Shown one piece after another: positions 32,771 to 43,035 of a stretch of 64,000 bases of DNA (the stretch's first letter is position 1; the number at the start of each line of letters is the position of its first letter). Source of the stretch: Tritrichomonas musculus (taxonomy: Eukaryota; Parabasalia; Tritrichomonadida; Tritrichomonadidae); the NCBI GenBank assembly GCA_039105265.1, contig JAPFFF010000020.1:124001-188000 (forward strand), written 5' to 3'. The notes under the pieces are model-generated. The model made no database searches. It was not told where the DNA came from and was given only the letters and a program-made list of their open reading frames with translations. The position numbers and the translations under genes were made by a program.

Positions 32771-33343
32771 AGAAGAACAAAGCTAGACAATTTGAATTAT
32801 ATATTATTATTATTAAATAAAAAAACATCTTGTTTGAAGATATAAAAGATAAATAATCATTTTATTAACTAAAATATCAAAATTTCAAATATTGACCAAA
32901 AATATCGAAATTTTCAAAGTAAAGGAATTCTGTTTTGTCATAATTTTCAAGAGTATTGTAGATTTTTATATTTTTCATATAAAAAGATGAATTATTCTTG
33001 TGCGATGATACATGCAATTGAAGAATAGATGAATTTTTTATTTAGGCATTTTTGAAAAATAAAAACCATATAAAAATAAAGATATATTTTAGGAGAATAT
33101 ATATATATATTTGAATTTTAGAAATTCTTAGTGGATCTTGAAAAAATGAAGTGACAATTTGAAAAATTAAATTATCAAATCTCATGAAATAGAAATAATA
33201 GAAATACATCAACCAATAAATTAAAATAATCCTATATATATAATCATTAATAAATAATAATTTTAATAAAATATTATGATGAACATATAAAAATGAAAAA
33301 ATGGTAGTTTTTTTGTGACATTATTATATGAAAATTTTTTTTT
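32771..33343. other. AT-rich flank of a large transposon
   Basis: No gene or repeat recognised. Confidence 0.45.
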
Positions 33344-34054
33344 GCATTCCACCCGGTCTTGAGATAATTTAATGATTATTAATTCTACCTATATAAATCA
33401 TTAATATAGCATCATTTTGGAATAGCTCTTTAAATTCATGAAAAAAAAAGAATGACAATTTCGAAATTTTTTCATTTTTTACCGCCAAAATTTCAAAAAG
33501 TTAAGTGAAGCATGATCGGTGTTCAATGAAAACCCTATTGAATCTATTGGAAAAGTAGGTTAAAAAGTTCTTCTCATTTTAACAAAAAATTTTTTGTTAA
33601 TTTTGATTCAATCAGCAAATAGAAGCATTAGAAAATTGAAATTTATTCAAAGCATTATAATTTTGTTATGGCTATATAATATATAAAAATATAAATAAGA
33701 TGCATTTAATATTAATTTTTAATATTTATTAAATCAAAATATCATAATTTTAATAGAAAAATATCTAGATATTTATAGTTTTTTATAAAAAATACGTTAG
33801 AAATGAAAAAAACTATACGTTAATAAGAAGAAATCATTTTTCCTAAAAATTGGCCGAAAGATTTTTATCATTAATAATATTAAAAAAATTTGTTTTAAAT
33901 TCTGTATCTAATTATATTAAAAACTAGAAAATGGCTCCTTCAATTTTAAGATATTGTTATTTATATTTATATTTATGAAATTTTTATTTATTGGAAAAAT
34001 TGAGAATAAATTTAAACTTTTTGATATAAAATTTAAGAAAGAAGGCCAATCGAT

Positions 34055-36217
34055 ATGAAACAGTCGCTTGATTATCTATTTGATGGGAAAAGGAAATTTG
34101 ACCAAGATAAAGCCCAAAAATTAGAGAAGCAACGTTCAAATCTACTTAGAAACAGATTATCATATGAGCAAAAAAGAAATAAAGAATTATCTCAAAATAA
34201 TCATGATTTAAAAGAAGAATTAGAAATTGCTAAAAATACAAATAATATGGCAGATCAAGAAGAAATATTACAGATATCTCTAGAAATAAATGCACTTAAT
34301 CCCCATTGTTATTCAATTTTATCTGATAGATTATCGTTCCCTCCAAAATCTAGGATTGATAGAATTACTCGAGAAATTACTAATAAAATCCCAGAACAAC
34401 TGAGAGGTTTACAAAATTTATCTAAAATTGTTGATATTTATAAAGAGCATAATCACATATCGAAATCAAATACAATACACGCTTGTCTTGCAGTCGATGC
34501 AATATATTTTAGTCCTAATGTTGTATTAAACAAAAATTCAACTTTTGATGGACTTATATTTGATAAAGATGATGAAATCTTAATATCAAAAAATATTTTT
34601 AAAAATTTTCTACGAAATCCAAATGAATTTCGTGATTTTTTAAACTTAAATGCAAATAAAATTGTAAAAGCCGCGTTCGTGTTCCAAGTTCAACCTTATG
34701 ATCCTTCGTATAATAATTTTATTGTCTACATTAAACCAGCATGTAATGGAAAAGCTAATGAAGAAATTATAAGCAATCTTAATTATATACGTGATCATCT
34801 TAAAAATCGAAATATCACAATTTTAACTTACTCATTTGATGGAGATTCAGCTTATTGTTGCTTGCATGATGAATACTTCAGATCATATATCAATTCAATC
34901 TTAAAAAACAATTTAATATCTTTTTCAAAATCATTGAGATTTAAAGTATCCACAGATTTTCTCCATCTTATCAAACGATTACGATATCGTTTGTTTGATG
35001 TTGTAATTTATTCTGGCTTTTCATATTCTGACAATTGGTTTAACGTCGAAAAGCTCATGAAAATTTTTCCAAATTTACCAAAAATTATTTGGTCAAATGA
35101 AATAATCACAAAAATGCACGATTCATTACCTTTGGTGCTATTTAGTCCTTCAAATTTTGTTCATTTATTAGAAACTCATAACTTTGTAGAAGCAGCATAT
35201 TGGATGCCAATTTCTTTATCAATTCTTGCATTCAATGGAAATGAAATTGGTTTTTCAAACAGAATGTTTTTACTGCAAATTTGTTTTTATTTTTTGGTTT
35301 TTTATTATGAGCAAAAAATTAATACAAAAAATATTGAATTGCATGAAACCAAAAAAAGTGGAAAAAATCTACAGTTTTATTCTAATAGAATTTTAATTGA
35401 ATATTTGAATACATTGCATTCAAATATTCAATTAATGCATAAACTTAAGAAATTCTATTTCCCTCGGAATTCTACAGGACCTCTTGAGCATAAGTTTGGT
35501 TGCTGTAGAAAAAGAGCCAAATTCATTCATACTCTGAATAAGTTTTTGCAAGTTGTAAGCATAATGCAAAGCATTGAACAAAAAAAAATGTTTGCAAAAT
35601 GTGACGAATTTGAAGAAGAGATTGAAAAAATTCACATGCGTACTGAATCTTTTGGTGTTCTTGTTGAAGAAAAAGAAAGTGATTTTTATGATGAAAATAT
35701 AACTAAAGAAGGAATTGCACAAGACAAACCTTTTTCGCCGCAACAAGTTGCCAAAGCTATGATGTTTTATGCAGGATTTTGTCCTTTTGATGATCCTATT
35801 GTTTCACCCGAAGATGTTATTGATTATCTTATAACATTCGTATATGAATTTATTGATGATGATTTACAAACAAGCAAAAAAAAAAGAAAAAAGATCACAC
35901 ATCGATCTTTTACTTTGGGGGTTGGGCAATGCACTAACGGCAAATTATTGACAACTTCCTCGGCAAAAAGTTTCCAAATCAAATTATCGAAAAAAGAATT
36001 CAGAAGAAAATTATTGGATGAAAATATAAGAAAAAAATTCTGTTTAGAAGATGAAACATTACTAACAAAAATACATTATTGGGAATTTATACAATTAATC
36101 AAAAAATTCAGTGAAAATAAAATTGTCACACCACAAAGAAATTGCTGCAAGGAAGATTTGATCAATTGGCTTCTAGATCATCTTGGCGCATTTATATCAA
36201 TTTTTCATGATTTATAA
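34055..36217 (+). CDS. P-superfamily-like transposase
   Basis: A single intact frame of 720 residues from ATG at 34055. The first 70 residues are a charged coiled coil (LEKQRSNLLRNRLSYEQKRN). The core resembles P-element/THAP9 RNase-H-fold transposases. Candidate catalytic acids are D in CLAVDAIYF (about residue 149), D in TYSFDGDSAYCCLHDEYF (about 267) and E in STGPLEHKFGCCRKR (about 477). The first pair is followed by the family-like STDFLHLIKRLRYRLF helix. Later parts are Lys-rich (SKKKRKKITHR). I do not see a THAP zinc finger at the N-terminus. Kolobok or an uncharacterised DDE family remains possible. It lies between matching inverted repeats, which independently supports the transposase call. 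Confidence 0.65.
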   Translation: MKQSLDYLFDGKRKFDQDKAQKLEKQRSNLLRNRLSYEQKRNKELSQNNHDLKEELEIAKNTNNMADQEEILQISLEINALNPHCYSILSDRLSFPPKSRIDRITREITNKIPEQLRGLQNLSKIVDIYKEHNHISKSNTIHACLAVDAIYFSPNVVLNKNSTFDGLIFDKDDEILISKNIFKNFLRNPNEFRDFLNLNANKIVKAAFVFQVQPYDPSYNNFIVYIKPACNGKANEEIISNLNYIRDHLKNRNITILTYSFDGDSAYCCLHDEYFRSYINSILKNNLISFSKSLRFKVSTDFLHLIKRLRYRLFDVVIYSGFSYSDNWFNVEKLMKIFPNLPKIIWSNEIITKMHDSLPLVLFSPSNFVHLLETHNFVEAAYWMPISLSILAFNGNEIGFSNRMFLLQICFYFLVFYYEQKINTKNIELHETKKSGKNLQFYSNRILIEYLNTLHSNIQLMHKLKKFYFPRNSTGPLEHKFGCCRKRAKFIHTLNKFLQVVSIMQSIEQKKMFAKCDEFEEEIEKIHMRTESFGVLVEEKESDFYDENITKEGIAQDKPFSPQQVAKAMMFYAGFCPFDDPIVSPEDVIDYLITFVYEFIDDDLQTSKKKRKKITHRSFTLGVGQCTNGKLLTTSSAKSFQIKLSKKEFRRKLLDENIRKKFCLEDETLLTKIHYWEFIQLIKKFSENKIVTPQRNCCKEDLINWLLDHLGAFISIFHDL

Positions 36218-36578
36218 AAATCATTGAAATAAACATTTTTAATTTATTGATCTGATTATTTTTTTATCTAATTTGAATTTGAATGTATCATTTAAAATGT
36301 GTTTTGGATTGGATTAAATAATGTAACATGTCTTTCAGTTGATTATGCTGGAAATGATTATTTAGATTTTTTCACTTTTGTTTGTGTTTATGATAAAAAT
36401 TTTATATAAAAATTCTTTTATTATTATTACTAGAGTATAACAACACATTTTCCTTCTATTTTTTTAAAAAAACAATTACAAATAAAATTAATAAATTTGA
36501 AATTGTTTATTGAAAACGATTTCATTAGAAATAATCTCACTTATTCTGATGGTTCATTGTTAGAAGAACTGGAAATTT

Positions 36579-36941
36579 TCATCCTTCTCTTTTTTGCTTT
36601 TTAATCAATTCAATCAATTTATTGCGATTTCCTTTGAAATCGACTTTTGGTTGAGAATCAGCTTGATGTTCATTTTGTTTCAAGTTTTTTTCAATCATTT
36701 TCTTGCGGCGTTGGCTTAAATGGGCTGAATAAAGTTTGGGAGAAATTTCCTTTCCACAAAATTCAGCAAATGCTTTTGAATATTGGCAAAGTCCAATCTG
36801 TTCCAAATATCTTGAAACATCATCAGTGCTCCAGGTGGATGTGTTTTTTTTACCTAAATTAAAAATGAAATAAAAATGATTATTATCAAATTTGAATGCT
36901 TCTTTTAAAGATTTTGAAAATTTTGAATTTATTTTGATCAT
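36579..36941 (-). CDS. SAM-domain protein within the transposon
   Basis: A 120-residue frame from ATG at 36941. Residues about 36-62 match the start of a sterile alpha motif (STWSTDDVSRYLEQIGLCQY, then FAEFCGKEI), followed by a basic coiled tail (SQRRKKMIEKNLKQN). SAM domains mediate protein-protein or protein-RNA contacts. It is antiparallel to the transposase and inside the inverted repeats. It may be an accessory gene of the element or host DNA caught between the ends. The first 30 residues are AT-biased and may not be genuine coding; TTTAG just before GKKNTSTW could be a splice acceptor. Confidence 0.5.
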   Translation of the reverse strand: MIKINSKFSKSLKEAFKFDNNHFYFIFNLGKKNTSTWSTDDVSRYLEQIGLCQYSKAFAEFCGKEISPKLYSAHLSQRRKKMIEKNLKQNEHQADSQPKVDFKGNRNKLIELIKKQKREG

Positions 36942-37380
36942 CGTTTTATTTTTACTACATAAATAATGATTGTTTTGAAAAACACATTTTATATAACATA
37001 ATATTGAGTTATTTTTTATATATTAAAATAAATTTTTCATTTATATTTCAAATAACTCAAGACCGGGTGGAGCATAATAAAAGATATTTATATTTTTTTT
37101 AACATTGTTAAAAATTACACAATTTTTTATTTCTATCTCAAAATGAAAATAAAATTAAAAAATTTTATTCTTATAATATAAATAAAAATTATAATATTTA
37201 ATTAAAAACAAAAAAATACAGTCAAATTTTTAAAAATGGGTAGAATTGGATCATATAATGATCTTATATTTTTAAAAAATTCAAGGAGCCAAATTTAATG
37301 AAAAAGTAATATTTTGTTTTTTATTATATAAATAACATGATTACCAAATTTTATGCCAAAACTTTCGGCCAATTTTTTTT

Positions 37381-38620
37381 TTATCTATTCTGCAATTGAT
37401 CAGAATTTGGATTAATATCTGTAAATTCAAATAGATTTTTCTCTTCATTCAACAATGTTTGGCCTACTATTTTCCATCCTTTCAGTTTATAATAGCATTC
37501 CGATCTTTTCAATCTATATCCAGCAACCAACACTTCCCCATCAATGAATTTTATTTCGCAATATTCATTTATTTTATTATCAGTACAATTTTTTTTTTCT
37601 GAGTTCAAATCAAAAATATTTTCGGTTGAAAAATAATGTGATTGAATTTTTATCGGAAACAAATGTGGATCTTTATCATTTATCATTTTATATGTTGAAA
37701 TGTTTTTATAATTTTTATTCCAATATTCAATTAATCCTTCTGGATGAGTAGTAGTGAAAAACTCAATTTTTTTCAACATGATGAAATTATTATTTTTATC
37801 CCAATTTGGTTCTTTTTGAACTATTTTAAATTTACTGCACTTGGTTATCTCTCAAACTTATATCATCAGTGATTGATTTAAATACTGGACCATCATTGAT
37901 AATTATATCATAACTTTTGAGAATATCATAATTGCCTGTTTCAATTTCAAATCCTGTTAAATTTTTAGGGTATTTGAAAATGAATTCAATATAAAAATTT
38001 CCATCATTACTTGAAAAAAATGCATCGTTTGAATCAATTAATAAAACATTGTAATGATCACGACTTGATAGTGAAACAGTAAAATAATTTGTGAACTTAA
38101 AATTCCTTCTTCTGATGATATTGAACGATAAAATGATAAGTTTTGGTTATTATCATTTAATAATGGAATCAGACTGTTTTTTTGCATATAATTACATATC
38201 AGAGACGATACTATTTTAATATTGTTTAATTTAATACTCAAGTTATCATAATTTAATTTGTTTTTATTATTATTTTCTTCGTTTTCTGTTTTAATTTGTT
38301 GAAGTTTTGTATCAGAAATGCTTATTTTATCTTGCACAACTTTTATCATTATTTCAGCATTTTGTTGGATTGTCTTTGCTTGCTTTTTTAGAGAATCTAT
38401 TTTGGCTTTTAGATTGCTGAGATCTTTTTGAAAATTGATGACATTTTCATTCAACTTAATTACTTGGTTATTAATTTTTTTTATTTCTGAAATAATTGCT
38501 TTTTCAATGTCTGATTTAGTTGAAATAATTTATTGATTAATTTCTGTTTTTAATGTCATATACTTATTATTCTGTTCATTATTGATTATTAAATAATGCA
38601 ATTGAAAAATTTCAGACCAA
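37381..38620 (-). pseudogene. Coiled-coil plus galactose-binding-like protein, frameshifted
   Basis: Reading the minus strand there is a coiled coil (IDSLKKQAKTIQQNAEIMIK and similar; 38038-38454 and upstream). Then, in another frame, comes FTNYFTVSLSSRDHYNVLLI with PKNLTGFEIETGNYDIL. After a second shift near 37840 comes a beta-rich domain (EYCEIKFIDGEVLVAGYRLK and LKGWKIVGQTLLNE). The last resembles the discoidin/F5-8C-like domains that trichomonads attach to coiled coils. A TAA also interrupts the N-terminal coil near 38535. At least three breaks make it a pseudogene. Confidence 0.55.
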
Positions 38621-38696
38621 ATAAACTTTTCTTTTCTAAAATCTTTTATTATATATTTGCATTTTGAAAAAAAAAAAAAAAAACCTACAATCAATA

Positions 38697-39191
38697 ATGA
38701 GAAGAAATAGGAACCTTATTTATGTTGTGCATTGTCAAAATGATCATTTGTGCGAACAGTGCAGAACAGGATACGAATTTGATTCAGATTTAAATCAATG
38801 TATTAAAATCGAAAGCAACACTACGAAAAAAGTTGTTGATTGGAATTGGGCTTTGCCCGGTGGTTACAGGGGGCCAGATGGTCGGTTCTATCCATGCAAT
38901 AAACTATGCCAGAAATGTTCTGGCTCAGCCTCTCATTGCACATCATGTTATCACGGTTTTATTCTCTCAGGTCATTCATGCGTATGTCCATATGGTGATT
39001 ATTACGACAGTTCATTGATGGCTTGTCAATATTGCAATAGGCTTTGTTTATCATGCACTGCAGCAACAGTATGCGCATCATGTGCTGAAAATGCTGCAAT
39101 AGTCAACACTGCAACAAAACACTTTTGTGAATGCATTCACCCACTTGAGTTTTTCCCAATTCAAAAGATCATTATTATTGGAAAATTTTGA
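38697..39191 (+). CDS. Cysteine-rich (EGF/furin-like) protein or fragment
   Basis: The frame from ATG at 38697 encodes about 164 residues with some 20 cysteines in CxxC-type spacing (CEQCRTGYEF, CNKLCQKCSGSASHCTSCYH, CVCPYGDYY, CQYCNRLCLSC, CASC). This is the pattern of extracellular EGF-like or furin-like repeats of protist surface proteins. There is no signal peptide and no membrane segment. The cysteine modules start in the middle, so it is probably an internal piece of a larger surface protein. Its G+C is higher than the neighbourhood. The poly-A/Lys run before the ATG is a mononucleotide tract, not a natural N-terminus. Confidence 0.5.
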   Translation: MRRNRNLIYVVHCQNDHLCEQCRTGYEFDSDLNQCIKIESNTTKKVVDWNWALPGGYRGPDGRFYPCNKLCQKCSGSASHCTSCYHGFILSGHSCVCPYGDYYDSSLMACQYCNRLCLSCTAATVCASCAENAAIVNTATKHFCECIHPLEFFPIQKIIIIGKF

Positions 39192-39429
39192 AATTTCATC
39201 ATTCAAATAATTATTATAAAAAAAAATTATAACCATTCAATAAAAATTGACAGAGTTTGTTTGTCAATAATAAATCAAATATATCAATTGAATTCATATT
39301 CAATTTTTTAATAAGAATATTTGTTTTAGAAGTCGTTTTTACATCTTTAATGCTTAATGTACATTCTATTTTTTTCAGTTGAAATTAAATTGTTTATCAT
39401 TATCATGAAAAAAATTATCGACATTAAAG

Positions 39430-39885
39430 TAGGCTTGTTATTCTGATATCAATTATCAGGTTTGGCACTTTTTTTAACTCAGATAATCGATAATAAAATT
39501 CTATCGATTGGAACTTTTAATTGATGAATTTGATTATCAAGTATGAAATGTGATACAAAAAAAATATGCTTTTGATATCGAATCTTGATTAATCGAAATT
39601 AATACCTGAAAAAACCATTGAAAATAGTATTTTAATGGCATAAAATAAATATATTCTAACTTATTATGTAAAAGAATCAGCTTTTATTAAATTTTATAAC
39701 GGATTTGTGAAGTAATCAGTTAAAAAAGTTTACAAAATTTTGATACGTTAAAACAATTTCAATATTGATAATCGATCTTTTATTTTTATTCATTATTGAT
39801 ATCAGAGAATAAATTTTTGATTTGATATTGATATCAGAAAAATGGATCAATTATCGATATCGAAAATCGAGACTTAACAAGCCTA
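39430..39885 (-). mobile_element. 456-bp hAT-like MITE, copy 2
   Basis: The same element as at 9603-10058, inverted, with the same 456-base length and TAGGCTTGTTA ends. It is flanked by a perfect 8-base duplication CATTAAAG (39422-39429 and 39886-39893). The two copies differ at scattered positions, so they moved independently. Confidence 0.92.
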
Positions 39886-39938
39886 CATTAAAGTAATATT
39901 TGTTACAAAAAGAGCGAAAGATTGTTAGAAGAAAAAAA

Positions 39939-40038
39939 TATCGGGACAAGGATTCGAACCTTGATTAAGTAAACAATTTTAAGATCAACAAATTGTGGAT
40001 TATTAAAGAAACCTGCCTTACCATTAGACGATCCCGAC
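39939..40038 (-). tRNA. tRNA-like gene, anticodon arm unresolved
   Basis: On the minus strand, acceptor halves GTCGGGA and TCCCGAT pair. The D arm (GTC-TAATGGTAA-GGC) contains an A box. The T arm CAAGGTTCGAATCCTTG contains a perfect B box, and a T-run (Pol III terminator) follows. Fifty bases lie between the D and T arms instead of about 23, including a 7-bp hairpin (ACAATTT/AAATTGT). By eye I find no convincing anticodon stem, so I do not assign an isotype. It could be an intron-bearing tRNA, a long-variable-arm tRNA or a pseudogene. Confidence 0.65.
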
Positions 40039-40122
40039 TTCATAATAATTTCTTTCATTATTCTTTTAACTTTTATTATAAAATTGCTTATAAATAACAG
40101 ACTAAACATAATTTTTCAGGAG

Positions 40123-40201
40123 TAGGGTGGCTCTGAGAAACCATTTTTAATTCAAATTTGAACATTTTTAATACCAAAAATGGTTTCTCAAAGCCTCCCT
40201 A
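40123..40201. mobile_element. 79-bp foldback insertion with 7-base target duplication
   Basis: The arms TAGGGTGGCTCTGAGAAACC and TAGGGAGGCTTTGAGAAACC (read inward) are inverted copies with two mismatches, continuing through ATTTTT. TCAGGAG is present on both sides (40116-40122 and 40202-40208). No coding. A second example of a very short foldback element, unrelated in sequence to that at 25263. Confidence 0.75.
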
Positions 40202-40318
40202 TCAGGAGACTTATAATAATTTCACTATAAAAATTAACAAATGTAAAGGTAAAAGTTGTTGATCTAATTAAAATTGATCCAAATGATAAGCAAATTGATA
40301 ATATATTAAAAATATAAG

Positions 40319-40558
40319 TTACAAAAAATAGAAATATTTCGTCATGTATTTGTTTGTATTTTTCATTATGTCAATTCCTTGGAAAAAAATATTACCATCG
40401 TCAAAATTCAATGTTCCAAACAAAAGTGGCATTAAAGTAGATTTTCCTGTTCCGTTTGGACCAACAATTGTAAGTGTTTCACCTTGGTTAACACTGAAAG
40501 ATACATTATTTAAAGCAGTATTTTCTTTATACTTTTTTGTGACATTTTCAACATTAAT
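40319..40558 (-). pseudogene. ABC transporter ATPase fragment
   Basis: The minus strand encodes [20 protein letters not shown], then [20 protein letters not shown], then [17 protein letters not shown] and stops. GPNGTGKST is a Walker A motif, and the preceding strand pattern is typical of an ABC ATPase core (ABCA-like wording). The Q-loop onwards, signature and Walker B are absent, and the frame starts right after a TGA. It is a pure internal fragment, about 80 residues, with no start codon. Confidence 0.8.
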
Positions 40559-40628
40559 TCAACATTTTGAAGATATAAAATAAAATATAAGTAAACTTAT
40601 TGTTTATTGTTATTTGATTCTTCAAGTA

Positions 40629-41471
40629 TTATTTATTTTCATATTTAATTCTGCCATAGAATTCAATATAATAGAACCAAAATATTTTGTTGTCAGGCGA
40701 TCCCCAGGTGTCGCCTGTCTGACGAAGTCGAACAAAACGGTAGAATTTGTTGTTTTGCTTTTTCATGTTGAATGTGGCGACGATTTCGGAACCTTTCAAT
40801 GATGAGACATCCTCATGACGATCAATTTCTTCCCATTTTTGCTTATCGTTTGAGACCTCAATGACCCAGTTCTCCAGAGTGTTGCGACCACTGCTATTAT
40901 TGTTAGATTTCATCGTGTAGCTTGTCAGATTAACAGCTTTATTTTTGAAATCAAAACAAATGTACGCATCTCCGTTATTAGTTGAATTATAATCGTTTTC
41001 TGTTTGGTAGTCAACCAAGTTTTTAGGATGGCAGCCGCCGCTTATTGAATTTGATGTGATATCAACTGTTCCGTTGTCGTGGATGTTTCCACCTGTCTCC
41101 TTTGTCAGATGACGCATGATGTCATCGAATTCATCACTTTCTGTGTGCTTGAATTCTTTTATGTTATCGGTGTATCGTCCTTCAATTATGTAATTCGATG
41201 AGTCTCTTTCATTCGTTCCAAGGATTCGTTCGATGATCGATTTCCAGATTCCTTTGGTCATAAATTCAATATCGAAAACTTCAATGAACTTTTGGAGGCT
41301 TTCTGATGAAACATTCTTGAAAATAACATGCTCAAAAAGTGATGAATATCGGTGATCTTTTTCATAGAGTTCTATCAAAAAGTTCACGAGATTTTCTTCA
41401 TCTTGAAGTTTGAGGTTGACGTTCGATATAATATTCTCAATAATTACTTTCCACTTATTACTTTTTTTCTT
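40629..41471 (-). pseudogene. F5/8 type C (discoidin) domain protein, N-terminus lost
   Basis: The frame is open from a TAG at 41472-41474 to the stop at 40629. It begins with an alpha-helical block (KWKVIIENIISNVNLKLQDE, LVNFLIELYEKDHRYSSL) typical of the region after a BTB domain in trichomonad proteins. A discoidin domain follows (AYICFDFKNKAVNLTSYTMK, NTLENWVIEVSNDKQKWEEI, FYRFVRLRQTGDTW, FWFYYIEFYG). F5/8C domains bind sugars or lipids; trichomonads combine them with BTB. No ATG exists before the conserved helices, and the upstream side is where the tandem ankyrin block starts (41.5 kb). The duplication therefore probably removed the front of the gene. Confidence 0.75.
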
Positions 41472-41501
41472 CTAAATAATAGATTTTTCTCTTAATTACA
41501 T

Positions 41502-41790
41502 GATATCAATGCCTTCTTGGCTTATTAATAGTTCAACAATTTCTTTATCGCCTTCATATGCAGCACAAATCAACGCCGTCCTATTAAATGTTCGAGTTAA
41601 ATTCCATAAATAATTCAATTTTTCAATCCAATGAAAAAAGTTAGATTTGAATATTATGAATGTTTTGATTTAAAATGTCTTGAATGTTGATATCAATGCC
41701 TTCTTGGCTTATTAATAGTTCAACAATTTCTTTATGGCCTTTTAGCACAGCAAGAATCAACGCCGTATTATTAAATGTTCGAGTTAAATT
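41502..41790 (-). pseudogene. Two ankyrin units left in tandem unit 1
   Basis: Two ankyrin units, 187 bases apart, are all that remain of the gene-D tail here; units 2 and 3 keep four plus the terminal one. The array ends abruptly against the F5/8C relic, so the C-terminus is missing. Confidence 0.7.
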
Positions 41791-43035
41791 CTATAAATCA
41801 TTCAATTTTTCAATACAATGAAAAAAGTTAGATTTGAATATCATGAATGTTTTTGATTTAAAATGACATTTAAATGATTGATGTTTAATTTTAGCATTTA
41901 TGTCAATGGTTCCTTCTGTCAAATAAAGTTCAACAAGTGTGTAATAATCAAATTCACATAAATAAAAAAACATGTTTTTGTATTTCATGTTTGCTGGGAA
42001 AAAACAATAATTGTGAGATTCAACTGCATATCGATAAAGATTGTCATAATAGTTGTTTTCAATGTTATTTTGTAGATCTTCTTCTTTAATTAAATTATCA
42101 ATGATGTAGTTCGAAATTTCGTTGTGATGACATTTAATCGATTCTTCAAGAATTATTTCATAATTATTTTCTGGTGGAAAAACATGATTCTCTTCAAGAT
42201 ATCTGATCAGTTCTGCATTACAACTGTGAATCGAATAAATCCACATCGATGATGTCAGTTCAACTCCTTTCTTTTCCATGTATTTGATGATGTCATTCGA
42301 ACCATAAAACGATGCATATTCAATCAGACTGATTTTGCCTTTTTCTGTCAAAAGTTGATTCGTTTCAAAAATTGATTTTTTGATTTCAATTTCGAGTGAC
42401 AAATTTCTTTGTTCTGTAAATCTGATGAATTCTTTGATTTCGTTATTTCGAATCAATTCATATAAATAATCATCATTCAGTCCTTCTCGTCGTTTTTCAT
42501 AGAAATTTCCTTCAACTTCTTTGTTTATTCGTTCAATAAATTTATTGTCTTTTAATGATTCGTTCTCGCTGCCGTATTTTTCAATGTTTTCTTCTGTGAC
42601 AAACCGTTTGATTTCTGGTTGAAAATATTCACAATAGTTCTTTTCGGCATATTCTGAACTAGTAATTATTGGGAAAATGTATTCATCAATTATCATCAGT
42701 TTTTCTTCAAGAAGAAATAGAAGGATTCGCTTGTTATCTTTGAAAATATTGAATATTTCTGAATTTGAAAAATATTTTTGGAGATCTTGTTTGAATTGTC
42801 TTAAAACTCGCTCAACTTTAGAAATAAAATTCCGAACACGATGATGATTGTTCACGATGTTGACTATTAATTGTAATAATGCTTTGAATTCATGTTGAAC
42901 ATTAATTATTTGTTGACTCGAGACAAGATTAATGAAATTGTAATATTTGTCTTCTCCATCTGATTCTTCTTCAAGGAATTCCAGAAAGGAACTTTGAATA
43001 CTTTTCATTTTGTCAATAAATGTTTCAGAACTCAT
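41791..43035 (-). CDS. Gene D1: DUF3447 protein
   Basis: An intact frame of about 414 residues from ATG at 43035 (MSSETFIDKMKSIQSSFLEF). The DUF3447 motifs are HHRVRNFISKVERVL, RILLFLLEEKLMIIDEYIFP, EKRREGLNDDYLYELIR, IEYASFYGSNDIIKYM and IKCHHNEISNYIIDNL. At the C-terminus the frame reads on through the first ankyrin spacer (CHFKSKTFMIFKSNFFHCIE) before stopping at KLNDL. It is a close relative of genes B and C. ATG 43035 is preferred; the longer reading upstream begins with a non-ATG codon. Confidence 0.8.
   Translation of the reverse strand: MSSETFIDKMKSIQSSFLEFLEEESDGEDKYYNFINLVSSQQIINVQHEFKALLQLIVNIVNNHHRVRNFISKVERVLRQFKQDLQKYFSNSEIFNIFKDNKRILLFLLEEKLMIIDEYIFPIITSSEYAEKNYCEYFQPEIKRFVTEENIEKYGSENESLKDNKFIERINKEVEGNFYEKRREGLNDDYLYELIRNNEIKEFIRFTEQRNLSLEIEIKKSIFETNQLLTEKGKISLIEYASFYGSNDIIKYMEKKGVELTSSMWIYSIHSCNAELIRYLEENHVFPPENNYEIILEESIKCHHNEISNYIIDNLIKEEDLQNNIENNYYDNLYRYAVESHNYCFFPANMKYKNMFFYLCEFDYYTLVELYLTEGTIDINAKIKHQSFKCHFKSKTFMIFKSNFFHCIEKLNDL

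Larger units (their letters stand above)
33348..37071 (+). mobile_element. 3.7-kb DNA transposon, P/THAP9-like
   Basis: Inverted ends begin TCCACCCGGTCTTGAG at 33348 and mirror this at 37071. The repeats continue imperfectly for another eight or so bases. Four bases, GCAT, lie on both sides (33344-33347 and 37072-37075). That is shorter than the 8-base duplication of classical P elements, so superfamily placement rests on the protein. The element carries a 720-codon transposase gene and, in the opposite direction near the right end, a SAM-domain ORF. The transposase is unbroken, so the element may be young. Confidence 0.75.

Noticed and set aside
33348-37071. Polinton/Maverick or retroelement identity for the 3.7-kb element
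   Set aside because: No integrase, polymerase, capsid, reverse transcriptase or long terminal repeats were seen; short inverted ends and a single DDE-type protein fit a plain DNA transposon.
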